From: Acidobacteriota bacterium
Lineage (GTDB): Bacteria > Acidobacteriota > Terriglobia > Acidiferrales > UBA7541
Direction of reading: 5' to 3'
DNA: 64,000 nucleotides
NCBI GenBank assembly: GCA_003154775.1
Contig: PMES01000148.1
Coordinates: 62,001-126,000, forward strand
Shown here: positions 16,276-25,452 of the stretch, piece by piece
Position numbering within the stretch: position 1 is the stretch's first letter
Layout of the letters: the number at the start of each line of letters is the position of its first letter
The notes under the pieces: generated by a model
What the model was told of the DNA's origin: nothing
What the model saw: the letters and a program-made list of their open reading frames with translations, nothing else
The model's database searches: none
Made by a program: the position numbers and the translations under genes

Positions 16276-17160
16276 TCATTCCTCGGCGTCAGGCAGCTTG
16301 GAGTAGCTGGCGCAAAGCGCCGCGCACCGGGAAGGTTCCCGGGGATCATAGAAAACCGGGATCAGCATGTCCTCGAATACCTTCTGGCTCAGATCCCGCT
16401 CGGAGTTGCGAATCGTCTGGCCATCGGAAGCGCGGAACTCATAATCAATTTCACTGTAGCTGGTCTTGCCCTGGGCCGCGGTGCGTTGCGCAAGAACGCG
16501 GGCCGCGGCCACCTCTCCCTCTTGGAACAGAGGACGGTTGCGCTTCTCCTTCAGCACCGCCGGAATGATCACGATCCCGACAACCAACCCGACAAAAACA
16601 ATCGGGCCCACAAAGAAGACATACGGCAAAGGCGTGGCATCCCTCGGGCCCACCGGTGCTCTACTACGGGCTGTGGCAAAGAACATTATTCCGAACAGGA
16701 TGGCAAAGGCGAACACCACAATCCCGGCACGGGCTCCGGGAAAACGAAAACGGACGCGGCGTGGCCGGGGCAGAGATTGAATTCTCTGCAACATTGCATC
16801 GGGGATAGGCTGGGCCTGCACCCCCGGCACGGATGGAGTAGCTTTGGCGAGAGCGATTGCCCGCTTCGTAGATAGATAGCTCCAAAGTGGTAATCCACCC
16901 GCCAGTGCAAAGATGGCGAGAATCGGAAGGGCAGTAAATGGGTGCTTACCTCGGTCTACGCTGGAGGAAACCCAGAACAAGCCAATCGCCATGATTGCAA
17001 AGGCCACAAGTATGAACTGCGAAGCGCGTGTTTTTTCCTTCAGTGAACTCTCCGCCCGCTCCAGATTCCAGCCACACTGGACGCAAAACGGTTTTCCCTG
17101 ACCGAAAAACCCCCGCTGCTTGATGGGCGAGCCGCAAAGAGGACAGGTGATGTTGCTCAT
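16276..17160 (-). CDS. Zinc-ribbon membrane protein of unknown function
   Basis: The N-terminus is a zinc ribbon (CPLCGS at the start, then FCVQCGW). Two hydrophobic helices follow (about residues 45-95), then two more (about 145-165 and 180-205). The soluble C-terminal part resembles DUF3592-type domains: EIDYEFRASDGQTIRN, then IPVFYDPREPSRCAAL. It is probably an inner-membrane protein with a cytoplasmic zinc ribbon. Two starts (17169 and 17160) have weak ribosome sites; I use the second. The 230 bases between its stop and the DUF1648 gene hold nothing recognisable. Confidence 0.65.
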   Translation of the reverse strand: MSNITCPLCGSPIKQRGFFGQGKPFCVQCGWNLERAESSLKEKTRASQFILVAFAIMAIGLFWVSSSVDRGKHPFTALPILAIFALAGGLPLWSYLSTKRAIALAKATPSVPGVQAQPIPDAMLQRIQSLPRPRRVRFRFPGARAGIVVFAFAILFGIMFFATARSRAPVGPRDATPLPYVFFVGPIVFVGLVVGIVIIPAVLKEKRNRPLFQEGEVAAARVLAQRTAAQGKTSYSEIDYEFRASDGQTIRNSERDLSQKVFEDMLIPVFYDPREPSRCAALCASYSKLPDAEE

Positions 17161-17298
17161 GAATTCCATTCTAGCCGCCGCCCTCGCTTATTGGGTGAGA
17201 GAGTCGGCGAGTTTGCGCTATCCAGAACTGCTTTGCGGCCGCGCAACAACCCCGGCTTTCTTGCCCCGGGACTCCGGCGAAACCGTATGATAGGGGCG

Positions 17299-18267
17299 AT
17301 GGACGAGTTGCTGCGCATGCATTCTTTGACCGTGGAACTCCCCACAGCCGCGGGATGGGTGCGGCCGGTGAATGAAGTGACGCTGCGCATCGCCCCCGGC
17401 GAAGCCCTGGGGCTTGTCGGCGAATCCGGCAGCGGCAAAACGATGTTGTCCCTCGCCTTGATGGGATTATTGCCGCCGGGAGCGCGCGTGAGCGGCGAAG
17501 CCTTCCTGAGCGCCTCGGGCGGTCAACACAAAACTCTGACGCACTTAAGCGAGCCGGAGTGGCGCGAAGTGCGCGGGCGCGAAATCGCCATGATTTTTCA
17601 GGAGCCTATGACTTCTCTGAATCCCGTGCTGCGCATCGGCACGCAAATCGAAGAAGCCATTTGGGCGCACGAGCCGGGTCTGCCGCGCAGCGTCGTGAAT
17701 CGCCGCGTGATTGCCGCGCTCGAGCAAGCCGCCGTGCCGGAGCCCGAAGTGCGTGCGAAACAATTTCCGCATCAACTTTCCGGAGGCCTGCGGCAACGCG
17801 CCATGATCGCCATGGCGTTGGCCGCGCGGCCCAAGCTGCTGATTGCCGATGAACCGACGACGGCGCTCGACGTCACCGTGCAGAAGCAGATCCTCGAGTT
17901 GCTGGACCGTTTGCGGCGGGAGATGGAATTGGGGCTGCTCTTCATCACCCACGATTTGGCCGTGGTGGCAAATGTCGCGGAGCGCGTTGCGGTGATGTAC
18001 GCGGGGCGCGTGGTCGAAGAGGGCCCGGCGGCCGGCGTGCTGATGCAGCCGCTGCATCCCTACACGCAAGGGCTGCTGGCGGCTTCGCCCACGCTGCAGC
18101 GCGGAAAGCTCACGCCAATCCCCGGAACGGTGCCGCAATTAACGGAACTTTCGCCGGGCTGTGCGTTCGCGCCGCGCTGCGCGCACCGCCGCGCGGAATG
18201 CGACCGCGGCGTGCCGGAATTTCGTCCCGCGCAGAGCGGCCACGCCGCCAGGTGCGTGCTGCTATGA
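17299..18267 (+). CDS. Oligopeptide/dipeptide ABC transporter ATPase (OppD/DppD type)
   Basis: First of two paired ATPases for a peptide- or nickel-type ABC importer. It has Walker A GESGSGKT, signature LSGGLRQRAMIAMALA, Walker B LLIADEPTTALD, and the C-terminal peptide-transporter extension with a Cys cluster (CAFAPRCAHRRAEC). I start at 17299, four bases after GGGG; the open frame upstream to 17191 has no support. It overlaps the next gene by four bases (ATGA). The permease and binding-protein genes normally found with this pair are absent here. Confidence 0.9.
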   Translation: MDELLRMHSLTVELPTAAGWVRPVNEVTLRIAPGEALGLVGESGSGKTMLSLALMGLLPPGARVSGEAFLSASGGQHKTLTHLSEPEWREVRGREIAMIFQEPMTSLNPVLRIGTQIEEAIWAHEPGLPRSVVNRRVIAALEQAAVPEPEVRAKQFPHQLSGGLRQRAMIAMALAARPKLLIADEPTTALDVTVQKQILELLDRLRREMELGLLFITHDLAVVANVAERVAVMYAGRVVEEGPAAGVLMQPLHPYTQGLLAASPTLQRGKLTPIPGTVPQLTELSPGCAFAPRCAHRRAECDRGVPEFRPAQSGHAARCVLL

Positions 18268-19076
18268 GCCACTTGCTCGAAGTGCGCAACCTCCGCAAGC
18301 ATTACCAGAAAGGCGGAGGCATTCTCGCGGCCAGCGGTAAAGGCGAGCGCATTGCGGCCGTGGATGACGTCAGCTTTTTTGTCGCGGCGGGCGAAACGTT
18401 TGCGATTGTGGGCGAGAGTGGATGCGGCAAGACGACCCTGGCCCGCATACTTTTGCGCCTGATCGAGCCCGACGAAGGCAAAGTCCTTTTTGAAGGCACG
18501 GACTTGTTGGGGCTATCGCCAAAAGATATGCGCACCTGCCGGCGCCAGATGCAGATGATCTTTCAGGATCCGTTCGCGTCGTTGAATCCGCGAATGAAGG
18601 TAGGCGAGATCGTGGCGGAACCCTTGGCGATCCATGAGCCGCAATTGCCGCGCACGGAGCGCCTGGCGAAGGCGGGAGAAATTCTGCAGCGCGTGGGCTT
18701 GGGTAAGGACGCGTTGCCGCGCTACCCGCACGAGTTTTCCGGCGGCCAACGCCAGCGCATCGGGATTGCCCGGGCGCTGATCCTGAACCCCAAACTCGTG
18801 GTGGCGGACGAGCCGGTCTCCGCGCTAGATGTCTCCGTGGGCGCGCAAGTGTTGTTGCTCCTGCGCGAATTGCAGGCCGAAATGGGGCTGACCTACATCT
18901 TCATCTCGCACAGCTTGCCCGTGGTGGCGCAACTCGCCACGCACATCGCGGTGATGCGCGCCGGGCAATTCGTGGAATTCGGTCCGGCGGAGATGATTCT
19001 GACGGCGCCGAAGGCAAACTACACCCTGGAGTTGCTCGCGGCCGTGCCGGAGCTACCCCGCAATCCCGTTGTGTGA
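18264..19076 (+). CDS. Oligopeptide/dipeptide ABC transporter ATPase (OppF/DppF type)
   Basis: Partner of the preceding ATPase. Walker A GESGCGKTT, signature FSGGQRQRIGIARAL, Walker B LVVADEPVSALDVS, and the switch histidine in FISHSLPVV. At 270 aa it is shorter than the usual OppF (about 320), because the C-terminal oligopeptide extension is mostly missing. Translation is coupled to the upstream gene through ATGA. Together they form an ATPase heterodimer that must work with permeases encoded elsewhere. Confidence 0.88.
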   Translation: MSHLLEVRNLRKHYQKGGGILAASGKGERIAAVDDVSFFVAAGETFAIVGESGCGKTTLARILLRLIEPDEGKVLFEGTDLLGLSPKDMRTCRRQMQMIFQDPFASLNPRMKVGEIVAEPLAIHEPQLPRTERLAKAGEILQRVGLGKDALPRYPHEFSGGQRQRIGIARALILNPKLVVADEPVSALDVSVGAQVLLLLRELQAEMGLTYIFISHSLPVVAQLATHIAVMRAGQFVEFGPAEMILTAPKANYTLELLAAVPELPRNPVV

Positions 19077-19146
19077 TATTTTTCCCATGCTACTTACGTA
19101 GAACCCACAGCAGAAGCACGTGCAAACCTGTGGGGAGGAGTCCTCG

Positions 19147-19893
19147 ATGGCAACCACACCGGTACCCGCCGCGGAGCCGCGCGCGTCCATTTCGCCGCTT
19201 GGCCGCATCGTGGGGGTTTTATTCTCGCCGAAAGCCACCTTTGAAGACATCGTCCGTAAACCCAGTTGGCTATTGCCCGTTCTGATTTCCACGATTCTCG
19301 GAATTGTTTCCACGGTGGTCATGAATCAGCGCATCAATTGGCGCGATTACATTGTCCAACAAATGGAAAAGAGTCCAAGCGCCGCGCAACTTTCCACTGA
19401 ACAAAAACAGCAACGGGCCGAAGTCTCGGCCAAGGTGACTGTTTACATCGTTTACGCTGTTGGTGCCGTGGGCTCAGTGTTCTTTGCTTTGATTGTGGGC
19501 GCGGCAATGATGCTGGCTTACAACGTGTTGGCGGGCGCTGGTGCCACCTTTTCGCAATCCTTTGGGATCGCGGCGCACACTCTCCTTGTTGGAATTGTCA
19601 GTACCCCCATCTTTCTCCTCGTCCTGTTCTTGCGGCCGCCGGGAACCGTGGATCCTGAAAATCCTGTCGCCACCAATTTGGCGGCCTTTCTTCCGGAGGA
19701 GTCCGCCAAATGGCTCCTCACGCTCTGCAAATCCATCGACATCTTCACGATTTGGATGTTGGTTCTGCTTGCGATTGGCTTCGCGGCGGTCAACCCGCGA
19801 AAACTGAAGGGCAGCAAGCCCTACGTGATTGCCTTTTCTGTTTGGGGCGCTCTGGTTGTAGTTAAGGTGCTCTGGGCCTTCATTTTCTCCTGA
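19147..19893 (+). CDS. Yip1-family membrane protein
   Basis: Polytopic inner-membrane protein with about five hydrophobic segments (near residues 40-55, 105-130, 145-165, 190-215 and 225-245). The N-terminal part ISPLGRIVGVLFSPKATFEDI is the usual opening of bacterial YIP1/DUF1282 proteins. Start at 19147, eight bases after GGGGAGGAG. Function unknown; eukaryotic Yip1 acts in membrane traffic, but this does not transfer. Ends 12 bases before tgt, so the two may be co-transcribed. Confidence 0.78.
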   Translation: MATTPVPAAEPRASISPLGRIVGVLFSPKATFEDIVRKPSWLLPVLISTILGIVSTVVMNQRINWRDYIVQQMEKSPSAAQLSTEQKQQRAEVSAKVTVYIVYAVGAVGSVFFALIVGAAMMLAYNVLAGAGATFSQSFGIAAHTLLVGIVSTPIFLLVLFLRPPGTVDPENPVATNLAAFLPEESAKWLLTLCKSIDIFTIWMLVLLAIGFAAVNPRKLKGSKPYVIAFSVWGALVVVKVLWAFIFS

Positions 19894-19905
19894 TACACTG
19901 GGAGC

Positions 19906-21042
19906 GTGAGCTTTTCGTTTGAAGTTCTGCAGACCGATCCGACCGGAGCGCGGCGCGGCCGTTTAAGCACGCCGCACGGCGTCATCGAAACGCCGGTGTT
20001 CATGCCCGTGGGGACCGCCGCCACCGTCAAGGCCCTCACCCAGGAAGCGCTTGAGGAACTCGGCGCGCGCATCATCCTCGCCAATACCTATCATCTTTAC
20101 CTCAGGCCCGGCCACGAACTGATCCGCAAACTCGGCGGGCTGCACGCGTTCATGTCCTGGCACGGGGCGATCCTCACGGATTCCGGTGGCTACCAGGTAT
20201 TCAGTCTGGCGGACTTGCGGAAAATCAGCGACGACGGCGTGCGCTTCCGCTCGCATCTGGATGGTTCGGAGCACTTGCTCACGCCGGAAAAAGCGGCGGA
20301 AATCCAACTCGCTCTTGGTGCGGACATCGCCATGGTTCTGGACGAATGCATCGAAACGCCCGCGCCCCGCGAAGTGGCCGAAGCGGCGCTGAAACGCACC
20401 ACAGCATGGGCGCGCCGCGCCAGAAAGTATTTTCTAGACGCCGCGCAGCGCAACGGAGAACCGCTGCAGTGGCAGTTCGGCATCGTCCAAGGCGCAACAT
20501 TTCCCGATCTGCGGCGAGAGAGCGCGCGGCAATTGCTCGAATTAGATTTTCCCGGCTACGCCGTCGGTGGCCTGGCCGTCGGCGAGCCGCACGAACTCAC
20601 TTGTGAAATGACCGAACAGGTCACGGCACTCCTTCCCCCAAAACGCCCGCGCTACTTGATGGGCGTGGGCCGCCCGGAGCAGTTGGCCGATTACGTCGCC
20701 AGAGGCATTGACATGATGGATTGCGTATTGCCGACGCGTGCGGCGCGCCACGCCTGCCTGTATACCAGCGAAGGCCGCGTGCTGATCAAGAACGCGCGCT
20801 ATATCGAGGACCAGCGGCCGGTGGATGCAAATTGTTCTTGCAGTGTCTGTCGGCGCTACACACGCGCCTATCTTCGGCATTTGTTCGCCGCCGGAGAACT
20901 CACAGCGGCGATCCTGGCGACCCACCACAACGTCCACTTTTACCTTGACACCATGCGTCAAATCCGAGAAGCTATCACTTTTGGACACCTTGAAAAATTC
21001 GCGTCAGAGCTGTGTGCCCGCTACAATGCGGGTCCAGCCTGA
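19906..21042 (+). CDS. tgt: tRNA-guanine transglycosylase (queuosine)
   Basis: Exchanges guanine 34 of GUN-anticodon tRNAs for preQ1. Catalytic and binding segments are visible: TDSGGYQVFSL, FRSHLDGS, VQGATFPDLR, GGLAVGEP, the nucleophile region DCVLPTRAARHA, and the zinc site CSCSVCRRYTRAYLRHLF with a later histidine. The length of 378 aa is normal. It starts with GTG after GGGAGC. The tgt-yajC-secD-secF order is widely conserved among bacteria and supports the call. Confidence 0.95.
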   Translation: MSFSFEVLQTDPTGARRGRLSTPHGVIETPVFMPVGTAATVKALTQEALEELGARIILANTYHLYLRPGHELIRKLGGLHAFMSWHGAILTDSGGYQVFSLADLRKISDDGVRFRSHLDGSEHLLTPEKAAEIQLALGADIAMVLDECIETPAPREVAEAALKRTTAWARRARKYFLDAAQRNGEPLQWQFGIVQGATFPDLRRESARQLLELDFPGYAVGGLAVGEPHELTCEMTEQVTALLPPKRPRYLMGVGRPEQLADYVARGIDMMDCVLPTRAARHACLYTSEGRVLIKNARYIEDQRPVDANCSCSVCRRYTRAYLRHLFAAGELTAAILATHHNVHFYLDTMRQIREAITFGHLEKFASELCARYNAGPA

Positions 21043-21147
21043 AGCGGCCTGCCTCGGGCGGCTTTAGACCGCCGCTAGGCTGTGGCAACCCGCAATGCGT
21101 CGAGTCTCAGGACGAGAATCGCGCGGGCAGGGTAAGCGGAGAAACTC

Positions 21148-21168
21148 ACCGCTCCAGTGGCGGTTTTT
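21148..21168 (+). terminator. Possible terminator between tgt and yajC
   Basis: A five-base-pair stem (ACCGC with GCGGT) followed by a run of T. It lies in the 210-base gap between tgt and yajC, which also holds a GGCGG-CCGCC hairpin at 21056-21072. It may give partial termination or mark a separate yajC-secDF promoter. Confidence 0.4.
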
Positions 21169-21253
21169 CTCTTCGCACGGCGCCACGAGTGGATCGCTCC
21201 GGAATACTTAGATTGCGGTAGGTTTGGAAAGGGTACGGGCGGCAGAGAAGAAA

Positions 21254-21574
21254 ATGAATCTGGCGGCATTCTGGATGTGGCAGGCAGGCAATCCCTTGGG
21301 AGGCATGGGTACTTTCCTGGTTCCCTTGGCGCTCATGTTCGGCATCATGTATTTCCTGGTGATTCTGCCGCAGTCGCGGCAGCGCAAGAAGGTGCAGGCG
21401 ATGCTCGCCGCCATCAAGAACGGAGACAAGGTGGTCACCAACTCCGGCATCTACGGCACCATCAATGGCATGGACGGCGATACGATTATTCTGAAAATCG
21501 CCGACAACGTGAAAATTCGCATCGCGCGTGCGGCGATTGCGCAGGTGGAGGCACCGCAAGATGCGGCCAAGTAA
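21254..21574 (+). CDS. yajC: Preprotein translocase accessory subunit YajC
   Basis: Small SecDF partner in the inner membrane. A single membrane helix (about residues 18-40, with FGIMYFLVILPQSRQRKK) is followed by a compact cytoplasmic domain with KNGDKVVTNSGIYGTINGM, the family signature. The length of 106 aa is typical. I start at 21254, after GAGAAG, instead of the upstream codon at 21224. It is followed by secD 39 bases downstream, in the conserved order. Confidence 0.94.
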   Translation: MNLAAFWMWQAGNPLGGMGTFLVPLALMFGIMYFLVILPQSRQRKKVQAMLAAIKNGDKVVTNSGIYGTINGMDGDTIILKIADNVKIRIARAAIAQVEAPQDAAK

Positions 21575-21613
21575 CTCCACCGCGGGTCGCGATTCGCGCT
21601 TGATCTGTTAACC

Positions 21614-23245
21614 ATGAATCCTAATCTGAAGTGGAAAGCTGTTTTCATCCTCGGTGTCATTCTGATCTGCATCTTTTTCATTTTTGGCTTGCCGACGTTC
21701 CCTACTTCACTCGCGCAGATCAAGGACAATTTCACCCGCCAGATCAAGCTGGGGCTGGACCTGCAGGGCGGCACGCACCTGATTCTCCAGGTGCAGGTGC
21801 AAGAAGCCATCGCTCAGGAAACCGACCAGACCGTGGACCGCCTGACGACCCAAATGCGCGCCAAGGGCATCCGCTACGATGAGGTGCGCCGCGTTGACGA
21901 TACCCACGTCGTAGTCCGCAATGTGCCTTCGGATCAGATCTCGCAGTTCCGCGACCTGGTTCACGATCAATTTGAACTGAATTGGGAACTCAACTCCGCT
22001 CCCGGCGAGGTTAACGCCTACCTGTTGACACTGCGGCAAAGCGCCATTGCGCGCATCCAGGAAACCACCATGTCCCAGTCGCTCGAGACGATCGAGCGCC
22101 GTATCAACGCCCTGGGCCTTACCGAACCCACCATTCAGCCGCACGGACGCAAGGACAACGAAATTCTCGTGCAACTCCCCGGTGAAGGCGATCCGGCGCG
22201 TGCCAAACAGGTGATTCAGGCCGGCGGGCAACTGGAATTGAAGCTGGTGGAAGATCCCAATCCCTATCCCTCGGAAGCCGCCGCTCTTGCCGCCCACGCC
22301 GGGATTCTCCCCCCCGGCACGGAAATCGTGAGTGGCCGCAGCGAATCGCGCACGCAAAATCCGCAAGACACCGGTGAGAATTGGTACGTGCTCAGCCGCA
22401 CTCCGGTTGTGACGGGTCGCGACCTGCGCAGCGCCACGGAGAGCCGCAACACCGAAATGCCCGGACAGTGGCAGATCAATTTCGTCCTCTCCGGTGAAGC
22501 GGCGCGGCGCTTTGGCCCATTCACCGAACAGAATCGCGGCCGCCAGATGGCCATCGTGCTCGAGAAGAAGGTCTATTCGGCGCCGGTGATCCAAAGCCGC
22601 ATCGAGGATTCAGGACGCATTGATGGGAACTTCAGCCAGGAATCCGCGCATGACCTCGCCCTGGTGCTGCGCGCCGGCGCCCTCCCGGCTTCGATCAAGT
22701 ATCTCGAAGAGCGCACGGTTGGCCCGTCGCTCGGGGCAGACTCCATTCGCCACGGCGTGCGCGCCTCCGTCCTGAGCTTGCTTGTGGTCATGGTCTTCAT
22801 GGTCTTTTATTACCGGCTCTCCGGCGTCAACGCGGTGTTGGCGTTGATCCTGAACCTGTTGATCCTTCTCGCGGCGCTGGCCATGTTTGGTGCGGTGCTG
22901 ACGCTGCCCGGTATCGCCGGTGTCATCTTGACCATCGGCATGGGCGTAGACTCCAACGTGCTCGTGTTTGAGCGTATCCGCGAGGAATCGCGCAACGGCA
23001 AGTCGTCCTCGGCGGCGGTCGAGGCCGGGTTCAGCAAGGCGTTTCTGACGATTATCGACACCCACGTTACAACCGTGGTTTCGGCATTTTTCCTGTTCAT
23101 CTTTGGCACCGGCCCGATCCGGGGTTTTGCCGTGACGTTGACCATCGGTTTGATCGCCAACGTGTTCACGGCCATCTTCGTATCGAAGACGATTTTCCAG
23201 TATCACCTGACGAAGATGGACCGCCAGGCGGAACTCAGTATTTAA
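21614..23245 (+). CDS. secD: Protein translocase subunit SecD
   Basis: Uses the proton gradient to help SecYEG export proteins. One N-terminal helix, then the D1 motif IKLGLDLQGGTHLIL, a large periplasmic domain, and five C-terminal helices that contain GMGVDSNVLVFERIREE, the RND-type signature with the conserved acidic residue. The length of 543 aa is in the normal range. The secF gene starts 92 bases downstream; a clear ribosome site (AAGGGAAG) precedes it. Confidence 0.95.
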   Translation: MNPNLKWKAVFILGVILICIFFIFGLPTFPTSLAQIKDNFTRQIKLGLDLQGGTHLILQVQVQEAIAQETDQTVDRLTTQMRAKGIRYDEVRRVDDTHVVVRNVPSDQISQFRDLVHDQFELNWELNSAPGEVNAYLLTLRQSAIARIQETTMSQSLETIERRINALGLTEPTIQPHGRKDNEILVQLPGEGDPARAKQVIQAGGQLELKLVEDPNPYPSEAAALAAHAGILPPGTEIVSGRSESRTQNPQDTGENWYVLSRTPVVTGRDLRSATESRNTEMPGQWQINFVLSGEAARRFGPFTEQNRGRQMAIVLEKKVYSAPVIQSRIEDSGRIDGNFSQESAHDLALVLRAGALPASIKYLEERTVGPSLGADSIRHGVRASVLSLLVVMVFMVFYYRLSGVNAVLALILNLLILLAALAMFGAVLTLPGIAGVILTIGMGVDSNVLVFERIREESRNGKSSSAAVEAGFSKAFLTIIDTHVTTVVSAFFLFIFGTGPIRGFAVTLTIGLIANVFTAIFVSKTIFQYHLTKMDRQAELSI

Positions 23246-23337
23246 GGGGCGCTTACAGTCCTGGTAGTACTCCCTCGCCGCGGCGCGGGAACAAACAGCA
23301 ACCCGATGGAGTCTAAAGAAGGGAAGCGCGAAACGGC

Positions 23338-24591
23338 ATGATTGAGCTCTTCAAACAGCCAAACCTTGACTGGATGGGCAAGGCCAAGTTTTTCTTTACA
23401 TTAAGCGGTCTCCTCTTGCTCATCGGATGGTCCGCCATCTTCTTGAAGGGCGGCATTAAGTACGGCATTGACTTCCGGGGAGGCACCAACGTGGATGTCC
23501 GCTTTGCCCATCCTCCAAACGTGGACCAGTTGCGCGCCAGCCTGCAGCGCCAAGGCTTGGGCAACAGCGAGATTCAGGGCGTCAGCGACATCGCCAACCC
23601 TAACTCCAACGAAGTATTGATCTTCGTCGAACAAGTCGGCCAGGGGGATCAGGCCCTCGATGAGAGCAAGGCCAAGGTCCTGACGGCGCTGAACGCCACC
23701 TATGGCGTGGAGGGCACCGGGAAGGCGGACTTTAATGCCGTGACTCCGTCGGCGCTCGCCAATGTACTCTCCCAGAAGGATCCGCTCGGGCTGTCCGTCA
23801 ATGCCGGGGACAAGTACCAGCAAATTGCCAAGAACCTCCTGGCCTTCCGCGACACGGACAAGAATGGCGTGCTCACCAGCCTTGACGAGCTTACCAAGGT
23901 CGAAGGCGCAACCCCCGCGGTTCTCTCCGCCCTCAAGGACACTTATTCGCTCGCGCCCTTCACCATCCGCAACGTCGAGATCGTCGGACCCAAGGTAGGT
24001 GGCGAGTTACGCAATCAGGCCATTCGAGTTACCCTCTATGCTTTGGCAGGCATGCTGTTATATATTGCATTCCGGTTCAAGTGGGTGTACGGAGCAGCGG
24101 CGGTGATCGCGGTTTTTCACGACGTGCTCATCACCCTGGGCCTGTTCAAGATTTTCGGATTCGAGATTTCGCTGACGGTAATCGCGGCGCTGTTAACCCT
24201 GGTGGGCTACTCGATGAACGATACGATCGTGATCTTCGATCGTATCCGGGAAAACAGCCGCCTGTTGCGCAAAGAGCCGTTCGCCGACATCGTCAATAAA
24301 TCGATTAACCAGACGTTGTCGCGAACGATCCTGACCAGCGGATTGACCTTTCTCACCGTGCTCGTCCTGTTCCTGATGGGCGGCCAGGTGCTTCGGGCGT
24401 TTGCCTTTGCCCTGGTGGTGGGGATTGTGGTAGGAACGTACTCCAGTTTTGGTATCGCTGCTCCTCTTGTCGTCGCCTGGAATAAGTGGCGTGGACAGGG
24501 CGTCGCAGTTGGCACCGGAACCGCAGCCGGCAACAGACCCAAGGGAAACGGGAGCGGGCAACCGCGCCTGGCGCCCGCTGGGAGGAGGTAG
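23338..24591 (+). CDS. secF: Protein translocase subunit SecF, with an EF-hand-like insert
   Basis: Second half of the SecDF motor. An N-terminal helix, KYGIDFRGGTNVDVRF, a periplasmic region, then five helices with GYSMNDTIVIFDRIREN. The periplasmic part is larger than usual (417 aa total against about 310-320 in many bacteria). Residues 172-183 read DTDKNGVLTSLD, an excellent EF-hand calcium loop, in a segment between the two usual halves of the periplasmic domain. The gene ends eight bases before tonB. Confidence 0.94.
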   Translation: MIELFKQPNLDWMGKAKFFFTLSGLLLLIGWSAIFLKGGIKYGIDFRGGTNVDVRFAHPPNVDQLRASLQRQGLGNSEIQGVSDIANPNSNEVLIFVEQVGQGDQALDESKAKVLTALNATYGVEGTGKADFNAVTPSALANVLSQKDPLGLSVNAGDKYQQIAKNLLAFRDTDKNGVLTSLDELTKVEGATPAVLSALKDTYSLAPFTIRNVEIVGPKVGGELRNQAIRVTLYALAGMLLYIAFRFKWVYGAAAVIAVFHDVLITLGLFKIFGFEISLTVIAALLTLVGYSMNDTIVIFDRIRENSRLLRKEPFADIVNKSINQTLSRTILTSGLTFLTVLVLFLMGGQVLRAFAFALVVGIVVGTYSSFGIAAPLVVAWNKWRGQGVAVGTGTAAGNRPKGNGSGQPRLAPAGRR

Positions 24592-24599
24592 TAGTTACC

Positions 24600-25334
24600 A
24601 TGTTTGAAGAAATGGTTATTTCAAGCCCGAAAAGCAAGATGACGAACAAACCGTGGACCGTCGTCGTGTCCATGATTTTGCAAGTTTTCTTGCTTCTGAT
24701 TTTCATCCTCATTCCGTTGATTTACACCGAGGCGTTGCCGAGGGCTATGATGTCTTCCATCCTTTTGGCGCCACCTCCGCCCCCGCCACCTCCTCCACCG
24801 CCCGCAGTCGTGCAGGTGAAGATCAGGCCGACCGTCCGCCTGATGGACGCCGGTAAGCTCGTGGCCCCGAAAGCCATCCCGACGCAAGTAAACATCATCA
24901 AGGAAGAGGAGTTGCCACCGGACGCCGGCATGCAGGGTATCGCCGGCGGCGTGCCGGGCGGCATCGCGGGTGGTTCGATGGGCGGCGTGCTTGGCGGTGT
25001 GATTGGCGGAACGAAAGCCCCACCACCACCGAAGATGATTGCGAAGCGCGTCATGGTTGGCGGCAACGTGCAGGCAGCGCGGCTCGTCAACAAGGTACAA
25101 CCGCTTTACCCGCCCCTGGCGCGCCAGACGCGCATCAGTGGCACGGTGAAGCTCCACGCCATCATTGGCAAGGATGGCTCGGTGCAACAGCTTGTCATGG
25201 TTTCGGGCCATCCCTTGCTCGTGCAGTCCGCGTTGGACGCTGTGCGGCAGTGGCGCTATCAGCCAACGCTGCTCAACGGCGAGCCCGTGGAAGTGGATAC
25301 TGAAATCGACGTGATTTTCTCTCTGGCTCAGTAG
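24600..25334 (+). CDS. tonB: Energy transducer TonB
   Basis: Periplasm-spanning protein that carries proton-motive energy to outer-membrane transporters. An N-terminal cytoplasmic tail and one membrane helix (about residues 22-42) are followed by a run of eleven prolines, a glycine-rich stretch (about 115-140), and a C-terminal TonB domain with VQPLYPPLARQTRISGTVKL and ALDAVRQWRYQPTLLNG. At 244 aa the length is normal. I start at 24600, nine bases after the secF stop; AGGAGG overlaps the end of secF. First gene of the TonB-ExbB-ExbD block. Confidence 0.93.
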   Translation: MFEEMVISSPKSKMTNKPWTVVVSMILQVFLLLIFILIPLIYTEALPRAMMSSILLAPPPPPPPPPPPAVVQVKIRPTVRLMDAGKLVAPKAIPTQVNIIKEEELPPDAGMQGIAGGVPGGIAGGSMGGVLGGVIGGTKAPPPPKMIAKRVMVGGNVQAARLVNKVQPLYPPLARQTRISGTVKLHAIIGKDGSVQQLVMVSGHPLLVQSALDAVRQWRYQPTLLNGEPVEVDTEIDVIFSLAQ

Positions 25335-25452
25335 TGCAACGGAGCGGCGCGAGCGTCGTGGGATCTGCGCGCCGTTCTGAGTACGCAGTTCATTACACAA
25401 TCTTGTTGGTTCCCGCATCTCAGGAGCCAGTAGGAAATTAAGGAGCAAACGA

